A stretch of DNA of 64,000 bases from Leptolyngbya sp. SIOISBB (GCA_010671905.1 JAAHII010000001.1:5580001-5644000), one strand, 5' to 3'. Shown: positions 7,980 to 17,865, numbered from the stretch's first letter. Program-made: numbers and translations. The notes: a model not told the origin generated them from the letters alone.

Positions 7980-10520
7980 TCATTCACCCCACATCGGTTG
8001 CAGCGGTGCTGGCAAGGTCATATACGGTGGTGTGTAACCGCCGTACATTGCGTGAGTGGTAAGCAAGACTTGGTTCAGCGCCTTGACCGTGGCCGCATCC
8101 GCCTGGCGCGGTACAGCAATGCGGGTCATATAGGCCGGGGAGTAAATCGAGTCAAAGTGATGGTTGAATTTTGGCAAGACCATGTGTTGTCCTTCTTGAG
8201 CGAAGAGTAAATCAATCGCGCCATCAGCTTGCTGCACAAACAGTGGATCTTGCAGCATTACCAGCGGTAAAGACACTGAGAATTCGCCACTGTGGTTGGC
8301 CAGTCGCCAATTCAGATTAGTGATGCCCTCGGGCGATAGCTGAGGAAAAATTTGTTGCAGATTAGCGTCGCTGAGGCGGGTCACGCGCGGGGGCGTAGTG
8401 GCGCGATCGCTGGGCCACCCCGCCAGCCGAAAATCGAGATTGTTCAATCCGTGTAATACGGCTGGAGCGGCGTTGCCATCTGCCCCCGCGACCCGCTTTA
8501 GTTCCGGACGATACTTATCGACTAAAGGTAAGAGCGCCAGTTGCTTGGGCGGCAGGCGTGTCGGTGACTGATTCGACGAAAGACTGTTCGCCGTACTCAC
8601 CAACTGCATAAAGGTGTCGCGATCCCAGCGGGCGAGATCACCGTTTGACACCATCTTGAACCAAAGATCGCCCATCGCCTCTAGGGTGGGGGCTTCCTCG
8701 GGGGTAAGGGCCATGAGATTGGGCACAACATAGTTGTCGAGGCCATAGCGCTTAATGTTTTGACCATTGCCCCACTGCTTATTCAAATCGGGCATATCCC
8801 GCAGGAAGGGGTACAGTGCGCGGGTAAATTCTAGATAGTCAATGGCTTTGCGATCGCTGGGCTGAAACTCGGCATACACCAGGTCACTCAACCGCTTTGC
8901 CATGGCCACCGAGAGTAGAGAAAAGGACTCAGTGGAAATATCGAGTTGATGGGTTTGCAACAGCCGAAACACTTCGGCTTCTTGGGCTGACGCGTCGGTA
9001 TAGCTTTGTTCGAGCTGGCCGACCGCCGCCTGAATGGCAGTGATCTCTGTCACGAGATTAGGTTGCCAGCGCTTCAGCGATCGCCAAAACCGGGGATTAA
9101 ACGCCTGATCACAAAACAGCAGCGTCAGCAGTTCAGAGTCCGATAGGTCGGGGGCATTGTTTTGAAAAAACGTGATGAAATGACGACGCGCGACGGGATA
9201 GCTATCGGCGGCGGGCCAATTAGTAATGGCTTCTGTCCGGGTGGCAAAGAGACCTAGGATCCGTGACGTATCCATCTGATTCACCGAGCGGCGACTCAGG
9301 TCGTGAGTGAGGCCAATGTCTTGCCAAAAGCGGCGATCGTAATAGTGATTAATGGCCGTTAAAATGTCGTCGCCATGATCTGTGGCTAACGTGTCAAGTT
9401 GCTGTCTGAGGGCCGCTTCGAGGGCGCGGCGATGCTCGTAGCGGTGGCGATAATTGAGCGACGCCTGCACCAAATCTTCGGGAAAGAGAGCAATCCCTTG
9501 CTGTGCCACATGGGCGATGTTCAGCGCGTGAACGGCAGGCGTATCTTCCGCTGCGGTGGGCGTCGGTAGCGGCAGGCGACCGAGGGCAATAGTGGTACTG
9601 GTGGATTCGGCATCGGTGTAATCCTCCTTTGTAGAGGCAGCCTCGACCTGAGCGATCGCTTCTAGGCGCAGCCACGGTTCGATCGGGGTAGTGAGGAGCG
9701 ATCGTAAGAGATATTGCTTGTTGGTCAGCGCCTGCTCGTATTTATAAAAGGAATGCACTGATCCTGACTCGGTCTGTAGATCCTGTTCTCGTAGGTAGGG
9801 AAATTCCAGGGTGGTCAGGTGGGTTTCGACCAGGGGCAACAGCTCTTGTAAGGGCACATCAGCCTTCTGCGCCGCCCAAAACAGATGCCCCAAAAAGGGC
9901 CGGAGATAATACTCATCGGTGTCAAATACCTTGTTACTGATCAGCTCCTCATACTCACCTCGACTCAACCCTGCAGCAATGAGAGGAATCGCCGGATTGC
10001 GCTGCAAATGCCAAAAGAACTTGTCATCAAGCACATACTGTTGCCCCGGCGGCACCGTACTGCGAATCACCTCGTAGGTTTCCCGCGACAGCGGCGGCAC
10101 CACGACGCCATTCGCCAGCACAAACGTAATGCTGTTATCAGGGTTGATCGTGTACGTTGCCCCCTCTAACAACCAAATGGGACGCCGGGGCTCAACCCCA
10201 GTTAAGGCGACAAAGCCCCCCTTTTGCACCTCGGCCCAAAAGGCGTCTTTACCCCGTAAGATGCCCCGCCACAAATCGGCAAACCGCTCTCTGGGAATGG
10301 GGAGAATGGCCCCTGTGGTTGCTCCGGACTGCGGCGTCACCGCGATCGCCCCCTGTGCTGTCGCCCGAGCCGTCCCACTTAAATTGCCAATGCTGAGGCA
10401 GCTTGCCGTCAAAATTGTGGCGACTAATCGGCGATTTGCCCGACGTGGCGCTCCAGGACCACGAACGGTGAGACGAGAGAGCAAAGCTATCAAACTCCTG
10501 GCAGCAAAGCGCGATCGCAC
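7980..10520 (-). CDS. Large secreted or envelope protein of unknown function
   Basis: An 846-aa protein starting with GTG at 10520. The N-terminus is long and basic, then hydrophobic (LVATILTASCLSIGNLSG), ending in an A-R-A-T-A-Q-G site, so it has a signal peptide with an extended n-region; a later start is possible. The mature protein looks mainly helical and rich in W, F and Y, with recurring motifs such as FFWHLQRNP and FWRSLKRWQ. I find no known catalytic motif or repeat family. The gene is single, with about 220 bases before the ABC ATPase gene. Confidence 0.75.
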   Translation of the reverse strand: MRSRFAARSLIALLSRLTVRGPGAPRRANRRLVATILTASCLSIGNLSGTARATAQGAIAVTPQSGATTGAILPIPRERFADLWRGILRGKDAFWAEVQKGGFVALTGVEPRRPIWLLEGATYTINPDNSITFVLANGVVVPPLSRETYEVIRSTVPPGQQYVLDDKFFWHLQRNPAIPLIAAGLSRGEYEELISNKVFDTDEYYLRPFLGHLFWAAQKADVPLQELLPLVETHLTTLEFPYLREQDLQTESGSVHSFYKYEQALTNKQYLLRSLLTTPIEPWLRLEAIAQVEAASTKEDYTDAESTSTTIALGRLPLPTPTAAEDTPAVHALNIAHVAQQGIALFPEDLVQASLNYRHRYEHRRALEAALRQQLDTLATDHGDDILTAINHYYDRRFWQDIGLTHDLSRRSVNQMDTSRILGLFATRTEAITNWPAADSYPVARRHFITFFQNNAPDLSDSELLTLLFCDQAFNPRFWRSLKRWQPNLVTEITAIQAAVGQLEQSYTDASAQEAEVFRLLQTHQLDISTESFSLLSVAMAKRLSDLVYAEFQPSDRKAIDYLEFTRALYPFLRDMPDLNKQWGNGQNIKRYGLDNYVVPNLMALTPEEAPTLEAMGDLWFKMVSNGDLARWDRDTFMQLVSTANSLSSNQSPTRLPPKQLALLPLVDKYRPELKRVAGADGNAAPAVLHGLNNLDFRLAGWPSDRATTPPRVTRLSDANLQQIFPQLSPEGITNLNWRLANHSGEFSVSLPLVMLQDPLFVQQADGAIDLLFAQEGQHMVLPKFNHHFDSIYSPAYMTRIAVPRQADAATVKALNQVLLTTHAMYGGYTPPYMTLPAPLQPMWGE

Positions 10521-10670
10521 GAATCAACAGGCCCGATGACTGCCGCCAGTATATCGACGATTTTCTACAGGAGACGGGATTCCAGCAAAATGCACCCAAG
10601 TTTGTGCGAAGTCCCGAAATCTGGGTGCAATGCCCAGGTGGCCTACCAGAGATGGTAACGGTTATTAGGA

Positions 10671-11771
10671 TTACCCAGCTTCCAGGGTTGACCACACTTC
10701 GAGCTTCGTTTTGACCTTGCGAATGACTTCGTCGGTGAAGTCGGTGGTGCTCATTTGCCCCCCTAAATCGGGGGTGGCTGTGCCTTCGTAGATGGCTTCA
10801 AAAACCGATTCATAGATGGAGCGGGAAGCGCGATCGCAGGCTGGAGTCCCCACATAGGTCAACAGCGCCGCCCCCGCTAAAATCATCGCCATGGGGTTGG
10901 CAATATCTTTGCCAAATAGCGCTGGAGCAGTGCCGTGGGGTGCTTCGGCCATCACCGTTTTGACCTGTAATGTCGTCGGGTCAAACCCCAACACTAAACT
11001 TTCTGAACCGGCAATGCTGCCATACATTTGCAGCACCATGTCCGAGAGCAAGTCCCCATCTCGGTTGAGCGCTGGAATCACTAGGGCTTCACCGCTGTTT
11101 TGCAACAGCAGGGCAAAGGTGGCATCAATGAGCAACGGTTGGTAGGCCACTTCTGGGTAACGCTGGGCCGCCGCATCCAATTCTTCTTTAAACATGCCTT
11201 CATAGGTGGCGCTGACGGTGAACTTGGGTCCCCCAAAGACCTTCGCTCCAGTGCGCTTGGCATGGGCAAAGGTAAACTCCGCCACGGTACGACAGATCGA
11301 ACGGCTGATTTTGGCGGTGCGCCAGGCAATTTCATCGCCGGTTTCGGTCGGTTCGCGCCATTCTTTGGCTCCGTAGGCATCATCCACCGCCATGCGGACA
11401 ATCGTAATCGGCGCATACACCCCGCCAATGGGCAAAATCTTGGGAATGCGCCGCCCCGTACGCAAAATGACGGCAGCCCCTAACTCTTCTCGCAAAATTG
11501 CGTTGGGACTACCCACATCGCCCGCAATTTCCGGTGTAATGGTGGCCGCTTTGAGCGCCAAACCGGTTTTACATGCAGCCTCTGCCGCCTGTCGCACCAC
11601 CTGGTTTTGACTCGCCTGTCGGCTTTTGAGACTCAAATCATAGTCAACAAACTGCAAGGACTGGCGAATTACCTCTGGTTGTAAGACGCGCAAAGCGGCG
11701 GCTAACAGTTCTTCACCGGTTTCGTCCCCATGCATGACCACGACCGCCGGAACCGATTGCTGAGTTGGCAT
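10671..11771 (-). CDS. Isocitrate/isopropylmalate dehydrogenase family protein
   Basis: A beta-decarboxylating dehydrogenase of 366 aa. Seen are the metal-binding region NRDGDLLSDM, the GSIAGS turn and the nucleotide loop EAPHGTAPALFGKDIANP, all in family order. The substrate loop differs from both LeuB and the usual cyanobacterial Icd. GPKFTVSATYEGMFKEEL recalls the eukaryote-type NADP isocitrate dehydrogenase, so the substrate is uncertain. I chose ATG 11771 (MPTQQSVPAVVV). The frame extends 49 codons upstream, but that part has no family similarity. Confidence 0.85.
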   Translation of the reverse strand: MPTQQSVPAVVVMHGDETGEELLAAALRVLQPEVIRQSLQFVDYDLSLKSRQASQNQVVRQAAEAACKTGLALKAATITPEIAGDVGSPNAILREELGAAVILRTGRRIPKILPIGGVYAPITIVRMAVDDAYGAKEWREPTETGDEIAWRTAKISRSICRTVAEFTFAHAKRTGAKVFGGPKFTVSATYEGMFKEELDAAAQRYPEVAYQPLLIDATFALLLQNSGEALVIPALNRDGDLLSDMVLQMYGSIAGSESLVLGFDPTTLQVKTVMAEAPHGTAPALFGKDIANPMAMILAGAALLTYVGTPACDRASRSIYESVFEAIYEGTATPDLGGQMSTTDFTDEVIRKVKTKLEVWSTLEAG

Positions 11772-12246
11772 AAAAAATCCATGAGAACTGACTGGGTGAA
11801 CGTCAGCATCTTGATCGTTGGCAAATTGCCAAAACTGTAAAAACCAGTACCAAATGAAAAAGTTCCCAATGGTCTTTAGGATTGCCGACGGCGCTAATCG
11901 ATGGAGGGGCGAACGCAAAAAAGCCCTGTGTCTGTATCTAAAGATGAGGACGATCGCAATTTTTAGACTACGTGAATGTGAGAAGAACCCCGTTGGGTAG
12001 GCTTCCTAGCCTGCCCGCCCCCACCGATTGCCCCAGAACGACCAGGATGGTCTTCAAATCAATTTGACATCAACCGTAATGCGAAGACTGGGTGACGGCA
12101 CGGCTGGGTGTACTGGGCATGAGTCAGGCATCCCACCGGAAATTTCGTCCGCCCACAGATGGAGAAAATATTTGCCGAATCAGAAATGCCGTGAAATAAT
12201 AGGAGATTGTGTCTCTCAAAAATTTTTAAGGCTGATCTAACTTGTC
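11772..12246. other. Divergent intergenic region holding a dispersed repeat
   Basis: It lies between the dehydrogenase gene (minus) and rpmG (plus). Most of it is copy 1 of an intergenic repeat (11907-12165). I see no gene; the promoter for rpmG presumably lies in 12166-12230 but has no clear consensus. Confidence 0.5.
11907..12165 (+). repeat. Dispersed intergenic repeat, copy 1
   Basis: It shares a series of blocks in the same order with 32675-32930: GAACG plus an A-run, TCTGTATC, CGTTGG-TAGG, AGCCTGCCC, AGAACG-CCAGGATGG, GGCATCCC-CCG and TTCCGTCC-like ends. This copy has lost most of the hairpin seen in the other. It lies in a divergent intergenic region. Confidence 0.7.
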
Positions 12247-12435
12247 ATGGCTAAAGGCGTTCGTCTAGTAATTACCCTTGAGTGCACCGAGTGTCGCACC
12301 AACAACAATAAGCGGTCGAATGGGGTTTCTCGGTACACGACTGAGAAAAATCGTCGTAATACCCCCAGCCGCATTGAGCTGAAGAAGTTCTGCACCCACT
12401 GCAACAAGCACACCGTGCACAAAGAAATTAAGTAA
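12247..12435 (+). CDS. rpmG: 50S ribosomal protein L33
   Basis: 62 aa, starting [16 protein letters not shown] and ending HTVHKEIK. Two CxxC pairs (CTEC and CTHC) make this the zinc-binding C+ form of L33. It heads a cluster with rpsR 36 bases downstream, the usual cyanobacterial rpmG-rpsR pair, followed by the RNase II gene. Confidence 0.96.
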   Translation: MAKGVRLVITLECTECRTNNNKRSNGVSRYTTEKNRRNTPSRIELKKFCTHCNKHTVHKEIK

Positions 12436-12471
12436 TCCAGTCAAGTAAGGATAAAAGAGGTAGGTAACCCC

Positions 12472-12687
12472 ATGGCATATTTCCGTCGTCGTCTGTCTCC
12501 CATCAAACCCGGAGACGCTATCGACTACAAAGACGTCGATCTCCTGCGCAAGTTCATTACCGAGCGTGGCAAGATTCTGCCCCGGCGGATTTCTGGTTTG
12601 ACGGCTAAGCAGCAGCGGGATCTAACGACTGCTGTCAAGCGGGCTCGCATGCTGGCCTTGTTGCCTTATGTGAATACTGAGGGCTAG
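12472..12687 (+). CDS. rpsR: 30S ribosomal protein S18
   Basis: 71 aa with the conserved core [18 protein letters not shown] and [23 protein letters not shown] that contacts S6 and 16S rRNA. An AGAGGTAGG ribosome-binding site precedes the ATG at 12472. It is co-directional with rpmG and the exoribonuclease gene. Confidence 0.97.
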   Translation: MAYFRRRLSPIKPGDAIDYKDVDLLRKFITERGKILPRRISGLTAKQQRDLTTAVKRARMLALLPYVNTEG

Positions 12688-12749
12688 TACCGATCGCCTC
12701 AGCCGTTATGCTTGAGATGTCGTCATCATCGTAGGGAACGTTTGGGACT

Positions 12750-14810
12750 GTGGAAAAGGGGACGCTTGTCGAATTCCAGGTCAAAGGGAGTCCCCGACTG
12801 GGTGTGTTAGATCGGCCCGAGGGCAAAAAGAACTGGATCGTCCTAGACGATCAGGGGCAGTCCCATACCGTTCACCCCCGTTCGTTTACGTTTCAGCTCA
12901 ACGGGCAGTCTTTTGAGCCGGATAGCTTGAGCGCGATTCTGGCTGAGGCCGGTAACTACGTTGATCCCAGCAATTTGGAAGTGGCCTGGGAGTTGTTGAG
13001 CGAAACCAATGAGTCGACCAATCCGGCGGCCTTAGCGATGTTGCTGTTCTCTGATCAGGGAGCAGCTTTTTGCTATGCGGCTCACCAAATGTTGTCGGCG
13101 GACAAGATTTATTTCAAGCATAAGGGCGATCGCTACGAACCTCGCTCGGCTAATCAGGTCCAAGAACTGCTCCATCAAATTGAAAAAGAAGCCCAGCGCA
13201 AAGCCGAATGGGCCGGATTTCTGTCGCGCGTTCAGCAACGTCTGGCGGGTGAATCGATAGAATGGCAGAAAAGCGATCGCCCACGTCTAGAAGTGATTGA
13301 AAAGCTGGCGCTCTTAGGCGAAGAGTCGAACCAAAAGGCCCCTGCCCAGGAAGTATTGTCTGCAGTCGGTCGAGGGGTAGGCCAGGAATCAGCCTTTAAC
13401 CTGCTGGTTGACCTCGGCATTTGGCAGGTACACGAAAATCTAGAACTGCGTCGACGGCAAATCCCAGTGGACTTTTCAGAGGCTCTTCTCACTATGGCGC
13501 AGCACCGCCTGAGCAATCCACCGCCAGACGCCGATGCCAATCGGCTTGACTTGACGGGCCTCAAAACTTACACCATCGATGACGAAAGCACTCGTGAAAT
13601 TGATGACGCCCTTAGCCTAGAAACCTTGCCAGATGGTCAACAGCGCCTATGGGTTCACATTGCCGATCCGACCCGGTGGCTATTGCCGGGGGATGATTTA
13701 GACCTAGAGGCGCGGCGGCGTTGCACGACGGTCTATTTGCCAACGGGCATGGTGCCCATGTTTCCGCTAGAGCTAGCAACGGGGCCGATGAGTTTGGTGC
13801 AAGGGGAAGTGCATTGTGCGCTGAGCTTTGGGGTCGTGCTGACAGAGGCCGGGGCGATCGCGGATTATCAAATTGCTGCCAGTCTGGTTAAGCCCACCTA
13901 TCGGCTAACTTACGAAGATGTCGATGAAATGTTGGATTTGGGCATCCAAGCGGAACCCGAATTGCTGGCGATCGCTGATTGGGCCAAAATCCGCGAACAA
14001 TGGCGGGGGCAACAAGGGGCCATCAATATTCACATGCCGGAGACCTCGATTCGAGTGTCCCAAGAGAACGAAGATGAGTCCATTGAGATCAAGGTATTGG
14101 ACGACTCTCCGGCTCGGGAACTTGTCGCTGAAATGATGATTTTGGCAGGCGAAGTCGCCGCCCGCTACGGTCAGGATCATGCCCTGGCGATGCCATTTCG
14201 GAGTCAACCCCAACCGGAACTGCCCCCCGAAGAAGAACTCATGCAGTTGCCGTCGGCATTGGTGCGCTACTCGGCCATTCGCCGCTGTATGCCCCGCAGC
14301 GAAATGGGGATTACCCCGGCTCGCCACGCCACCTTGGGACTAGAAGGCTATAGCCAGGTCACGTCTCCCATTCGCCGCTACACAGATTTACTCGCTCACT
14401 TTCAAATCAAAGCTCATTTACGGGGGGAGCCGCTGCCGTTTTCTTCCGAAGAAATCACAGAGCTGACCCAGGGGGTGAGTTCGGGAGCGTATGAGGCCGT
14501 ATTGGTCGAACGTCAAACCAAACGCTATTGGGCGCTGGAATATCTGCGTCGCCAAGGATCGGATTACGTTTGGTCAGTAATGCTATTGCGTTGGCTGCGG
14601 GAAGGCGATCGCTTAGGTCTGGTGATGTTCGAAGATCTCGGTCTGGAGTTACCGATGCGCTTTGAGCGCAATGTGGATCTCGGTGAGCGTTTGCAAGTTC
14701 AAATCACCCAAGTCAACCCGCGACAGGACATCATCCGGATGGCTGAAGTGGCAGCAGCACCGAGTGAAACCGATATCCATGCAGAAGTGTCTGGAGCTGC
14801 TACCAGTTAA
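12750..14810 (+). CDS. RNase II/RNase R family 3'-5' exoribonuclease
   Basis: Degrades RNA from the 3' end. 686 aa from a GTG start at 12750. The RNB domain carries the catalytic aspartate cluster TIDDESTREIDDALS near residues 274-288, followed by HIADPTRWL, and VTSPIRRYTDL for RNA binding. The C-terminal 65 residues resemble an S1 RNA-binding domain (FERNVDLGERLQVQITQVNP). The N-terminus is the shorter cyanobacterial type. It lies 62 bases after rpsR and is probably transcribed with it, linking a ribonuclease to ribosomal genes. Confidence 0.93.
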   Translation: MEKGTLVEFQVKGSPRLGVLDRPEGKKNWIVLDDQGQSHTVHPRSFTFQLNGQSFEPDSLSAILAEAGNYVDPSNLEVAWELLSETNESTNPAALAMLLFSDQGAAFCYAAHQMLSADKIYFKHKGDRYEPRSANQVQELLHQIEKEAQRKAEWAGFLSRVQQRLAGESIEWQKSDRPRLEVIEKLALLGEESNQKAPAQEVLSAVGRGVGQESAFNLLVDLGIWQVHENLELRRRQIPVDFSEALLTMAQHRLSNPPPDADANRLDLTGLKTYTIDDESTREIDDALSLETLPDGQQRLWVHIADPTRWLLPGDDLDLEARRRCTTVYLPTGMVPMFPLELATGPMSLVQGEVHCALSFGVVLTEAGAIADYQIAASLVKPTYRLTYEDVDEMLDLGIQAEPELLAIADWAKIREQWRGQQGAINIHMPETSIRVSQENEDESIEIKVLDDSPARELVAEMMILAGEVAARYGQDHALAMPFRSQPQPELPPEEELMQLPSALVRYSAIRRCMPRSEMGITPARHATLGLEGYSQVTSPIRRYTDLLAHFQIKAHLRGEPLPFSSEEITELTQGVSSGAYEAVLVERQTKRYWALEYLRRQGSDYVWSVMLLRWLREGDRLGLVMFEDLGLELPMRFERNVDLGERLQVQITQVNPRQDIIRMAEVAAAPSETDIHAEVSGAATS

Positions 14811-14904
14811 GGTTAAAATTGCCGACAGACAACGCTTTCCTGATTGTTCCGGTCGTAGAGTGGTCCCATTTCAGGGTGACTTTGCCGCAAAGTATGTCAT
14901 GGCT

Positions 14905-15402
14905 CTAAACGCCAATGACATACTTTTTCCATTCGGCATGAGTGCCACTCCTGACTTGGCGAGTCACTTCAAAAAAGAGGCTGCTGTGGGGGCGTCGAGG
15001 TGGATTTTGGAGCGGCATTGCAGCTTCACGAGGGGTTCGATTGCCCTTCTTCACGTTGCAACGAACACAAGCGGTCACCATATTATCCCAGGTGTCGCCC
15101 CCGCCCCGCGATCGCGGCACGACATGGTCAAGGGTCAAACCATCGGCAGACAGCCCGCAATACTGGCAAGTATGATCATCCCGCTGCAGGATGTTGCGTC
15201 GAGTTAAGGGAATTTCTTTGTAAGGCACCCGTACATAGTTCCGGAGGCGAATGACTGTTGGCAAAGGCATATTGGGGTAAATAAACCTGCCATTGTGCTC
15301 AACCTGTTCAGCCTTGCCCTTAATAACTAGTACTATCGCTCGACGCCAGCTCGTGATGTTGAGCGGTTCATAAGAGGCGTTAAGCACTAGAACCTTACTC
15401 AT
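14905..15402 (-). CDS. HNH endonuclease family protein
   Basis: 165 aa. The HNH centre is clear: C79/C82, the metal and catalytic pair D92-H93 in LDHVVPRSRGG, N107 and C112/C115 form a zinc-stapled beta-beta-alpha metal site. The N-terminus MSKVLVLNASYEPLNI is the signature of a widespread, highly conserved bacterial HNH group, especially common in cyanobacteria, whose biological role is unclear. It converges on the exoribonuclease gene. There is no sign of an intron or mobile element around it. Confidence 0.92.
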   Translation of the reverse strand: MSKVLVLNASYEPLNITSWRRAIVLVIKGKAEQVEHNGRFIYPNMPLPTVIRLRNYVRVPYKEIPLTRRNILQRDDHTCQYCGLSADGLTLDHVVPRSRGGGDTWDNMVTACVRCNVKKGNRTPREAAMPLQNPPRRPHSSLFFEVTRQVRSGTHAEWKKYVIGV

Positions 15403-15777
15403 GGGTGATTGTCTGAAGAATATTGCACTGATGTTAACACAGGTGCATTTTCCAGGAGATCTGAGGCCTATTCCTTACAAACAAGGCACCTAAGGGTGTA
15501 GCCAAGCAATTGCTCAAAGAACTTTTAGCAGTTGTATTGGTGCAGTTCTCGTATGCACTGTACTGATCAGCAAAGTCTCTGACGGCAATTCTGAGAAAGT
15601 ATTTACAAATTAGTTAAGTCGATGCGAAACCCTACAGGCATAAGCTTTGGCAAAATATTGTTGGAATCGCCCCTGTACCGAATGGTCCTCGATCTTGAAC
15701 GATGCAGCGAGATTGTGGAATGAACAGTGGCACGAACCTGTGATGCGAGCCTCGGACTGATGATCGGGATTGGTTAA
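15403..15777. other. Intergenic region
   Basis: About 375 bases between the HNH gene start and the PepSY gene end, both on the minus strand. No gene, repeat or clear terminator seen. Confidence 0.5.
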
Positions 15778-16098
15778 TTAGGCTTCGCGACTACTGGCTT
15801 CTGCTGTAGCTTTACTTCTAAAAGAGCGGCTGATATTTTGCCAGACCATCACCCCGCCCGTTCCCAGCATCCACAATAAGCCTAAGCCATTTAGCAAGAC
15901 ATAGAACGGTTCTAAATTGGGGCCAAGATACTCTCCCTCATGCAGAGTCATCAAGAAATGCACCTGATCACGAGACAGCCCCAACCAGTCCTTGGAGAGG
16001 CGATAAATCATTCCCGTGGTGACCGTGATGAGTAACGGTAGCAAGACAATGGGGGCAACAGTGCGGTGCAGCTTACGGACGAATAATCGAAACTTCAT
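15778..16098 (-). CDS. PepSY-type small membrane protein
   Basis: 106 aa with two hydrophobic helices: residues about 15-33 (VAPIVLLPLLITVTTGMIY) and about 65-86 (FYVLLNGLGLLWMLGTGGVMVW). The segment KLHRTVAPIVLLPLLITVTTG matches the first helix of PepSY-associated membrane proteins, which often act in iron uptake or reductase systems. No iron-uptake gene is adjacent. The length is typical of the short cyanobacterial form. Confidence 0.7.
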   Translation of the reverse strand: MKFRLFVRKLHRTVAPIVLLPLLITVTTGMIYRLSKDWLGLSRDQVHFLMTLHEGEYLGPNLEPFYVLLNGLGLLWMLGTGGVMVWQNISRSFRSKATAEASSREA

Positions 16099-16568
16099 GA
16101 TTTAGAGCAAACTTGAGCAATAAGGAAGGGGCAGGAGGCAGGGAAATCGATTTGCGTATGCTCATCAGTGGCTTTTGGCCAGGTAATCGATAGCCCAAAC
16201 GTGAGATATCGTGTTCACCGACTTAGACTTCATAATCTTCTCATTTTTAGAGATAAAATACTGTTGCGGTCACTGCCTGCGCTCAAGCAATCAACTACTT
16301 GCCTTATCGGGATCCTTGACGATGATGTTGATTGCAGAAAAGGCTGGCGGGTAGTTATGCGGATTTTCATTGGATACCCACAATCCTAATGTTGATTTTG
16401 CAGACTGTGCTTTGGAGGGTAAGGCTGCCCGACATCAAGACCGACTCTCAACATTCCTGACGCGATTGTTGAGGCTGGGAGTTGCTGCAGATCCATTTGG
16501 ATGAGGGACGATCGCCCGCGCGATTTTTGTCGATATTTACACTAAGAGATTTGGCTTGATAACGCTTA
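16099..16568. other. Intergenic region
   Basis: About 470 bases between divergent genes. One open frame (16168-16389, plus) has no recognisable composition or start signal. Nothing else is supported. Confidence 0.5.
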
Positions 16569-17408
16569 ATGATGGAAGAAGCTAGCCTCAGGATGTGGCT
16601 GTTTGCCCCAGGTAACTGGCAATACTTACTGATTAATGCCGCGATCGGCATTGGCATTGCCGCTGATGCGGTCATTGCCACCATTGGTCGGTTTAAACGG
16701 TTTAAGACTGTGCGCGATGCGTTGACTTGGGCGGCGGCGATCGGCTTTACCCATACTGTGTTCCCAATGATTGGGTTAATTGGTCTGTGGTATGCCGCGA
16801 GCTCATTTCCCTCCCTTAAGGCGGTGATCTATGGGGCGGGATTTGTCGCGATGGTGTGGTTCATCAATGACGTGGTGCGTGACATCGCGGGACTAGATGA
16901 AGAAGAAGGCGAAAATGAGACTGATGAAAAAGATTTTTTCTATCAGTTTTTAGCGAAACACTCTCGCTTTTGGGCGGCGGTGTGGGCGGTTTCGATTGAT
17001 GCTCTGGTTACCGGACCCGGTAAGACCGCCGCTACTGCTCAGTGGAGCCAAGCGCAAGTGCTGGGCAGCTTTCCCCTGGTGGGGTTTGTTGTGTTTGGGT
17101 TGGTGATGTTGAGTGCCTGGCCCGCGATCGTGTTGCATCAATATTGGCAAGAGCAGAAATTTGATGACCCCAAAGGATTAGCCCGTTTTACCACGCTGGG
17201 GTCTTGGGTCGAACTCAGTATCTTTCTATACTTTGCCTATTTGGCCATCTCGGAGATGATACTGGCTCTGGGGGTGCAGCCCATCATCAGTGAATTTTTA
17301 ATCGCGGGTATTTTCGCGATCGCGACCACCGCTGTCTTGCTGATTACATTGGGCGATCGCGTTTGGGTTACCCAATTGCAGGAGGCTAAAGACTTACTCC
17401 AGACCTGA
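16569..17408 (+). CDS. MntP/LysE-superfamily-like membrane transporter
   Basis: 279 aa with about six hydrophobic helices in two halves joined by an acidic cytoplasmic loop (DEEEGENETDEKD). Each half has an Asp motif resembling the manganese exporter MntP: GIAADAVIATIG in helix 1 and AVSIDALVTGPGK in helix 4, compared with SMDAFAASIGKG and SIDAMAVG in MntP. In that family these acidic residues bind the metal. A role in divalent cation export is inferred from these motifs; overall length and other regions differ. Two ATGs in tandem could serve as the start. Confidence 0.65.
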   Translation: MMEEASLRMWLFAPGNWQYLLINAAIGIGIAADAVIATIGRFKRFKTVRDALTWAAAIGFTHTVFPMIGLIGLWYAASSFPSLKAVIYGAGFVAMVWFINDVVRDIAGLDEEEGENETDEKDFFYQFLAKHSRFWAAVWAVSIDALVTGPGKTAATAQWSQAQVLGSFPLVGFVVFGLVMLSAWPAIVLHQYWQEQKFDDPKGLARFTTLGSWVELSIFLYFAYLAISEMILALGVQPIISEFLIAGIFAIATTAVLLITLGDRVWVTQLQEAKDLLQT

Positions 17409-17471
17409 GGTCTCGCTGACAGATTTAGGGAATCAGGCTATTCTCAGGGCAACTTTAGTAGGGGATCGTCT

Positions 17472-17834
17472 ATGAGTGATGTGCTTTGGCAACAGTCGGC
17501 GCTCGCCTCGTCTCTAGAAGATCACCAAATTGCCTGTGGGGTGATGCGCCATCCGGTCACCCGCAACTGGCAAACTTGGTTCTCTCTGTATGGCACCGAC
17601 ATCACCTGCATCTTTGCTAGCAAAGACTATGGCTTGGCTCAGGCTGTCCGGCAAATGTTTGTAGTGGAATTGCGCTCCGGTTGCTTGGTGGATAGCGATC
17701 GCGCCAAAACCTTTATCGCTGATCTACAACAACTGGCAGGCAGTGAGCTCATCGATCCCCTACCCCAACGTAATCTGGAGACATTGGCCCAACAAATCTG
17801 CCAGCAACTAAAAACCGAGCAGGGCGTTGAGTAA
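17472..17834 (+). CDS. Conserved hypothetical protein
   Basis: 120 aa, soluble and of mixed composition, starting MSDVLWQQSALASSLEDHQ. I do not recognise a domain. The coding frame is well supported by the GTAGGGGATC ribosome-binding region before the ATG. It lies 63 bases after the MntP-like gene on the same strand, so the two may share a transcript, and converges on the DNA ligase gene. Confidence 0.65.
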   Translation: MSDVLWQQSALASSLEDHQIACGVMRHPVTRNWQTWFSLYGTDITCIFASKDYGLAQAVRQMFVVELRSGCLVDSDRAKTFIADLQQLAGSELIDPLPQRNLETLAQQICQQLKTEQGVE

Positions 17835-17865
17835 GCGACGGTTCACCAATACGTGGAGATCGCCC

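Noticed and set aside
9394-9675. Open frame inside the 846-residue gene, minus strand, another frame
   Set aside because: Arg/Gly-rich translation typical of an out-of-frame reading of a real gene.
16168-16389. 73-codon frame in the gap before the MntP-like gene
   Set aside because: No ribosome-binding site and no conserved pattern.
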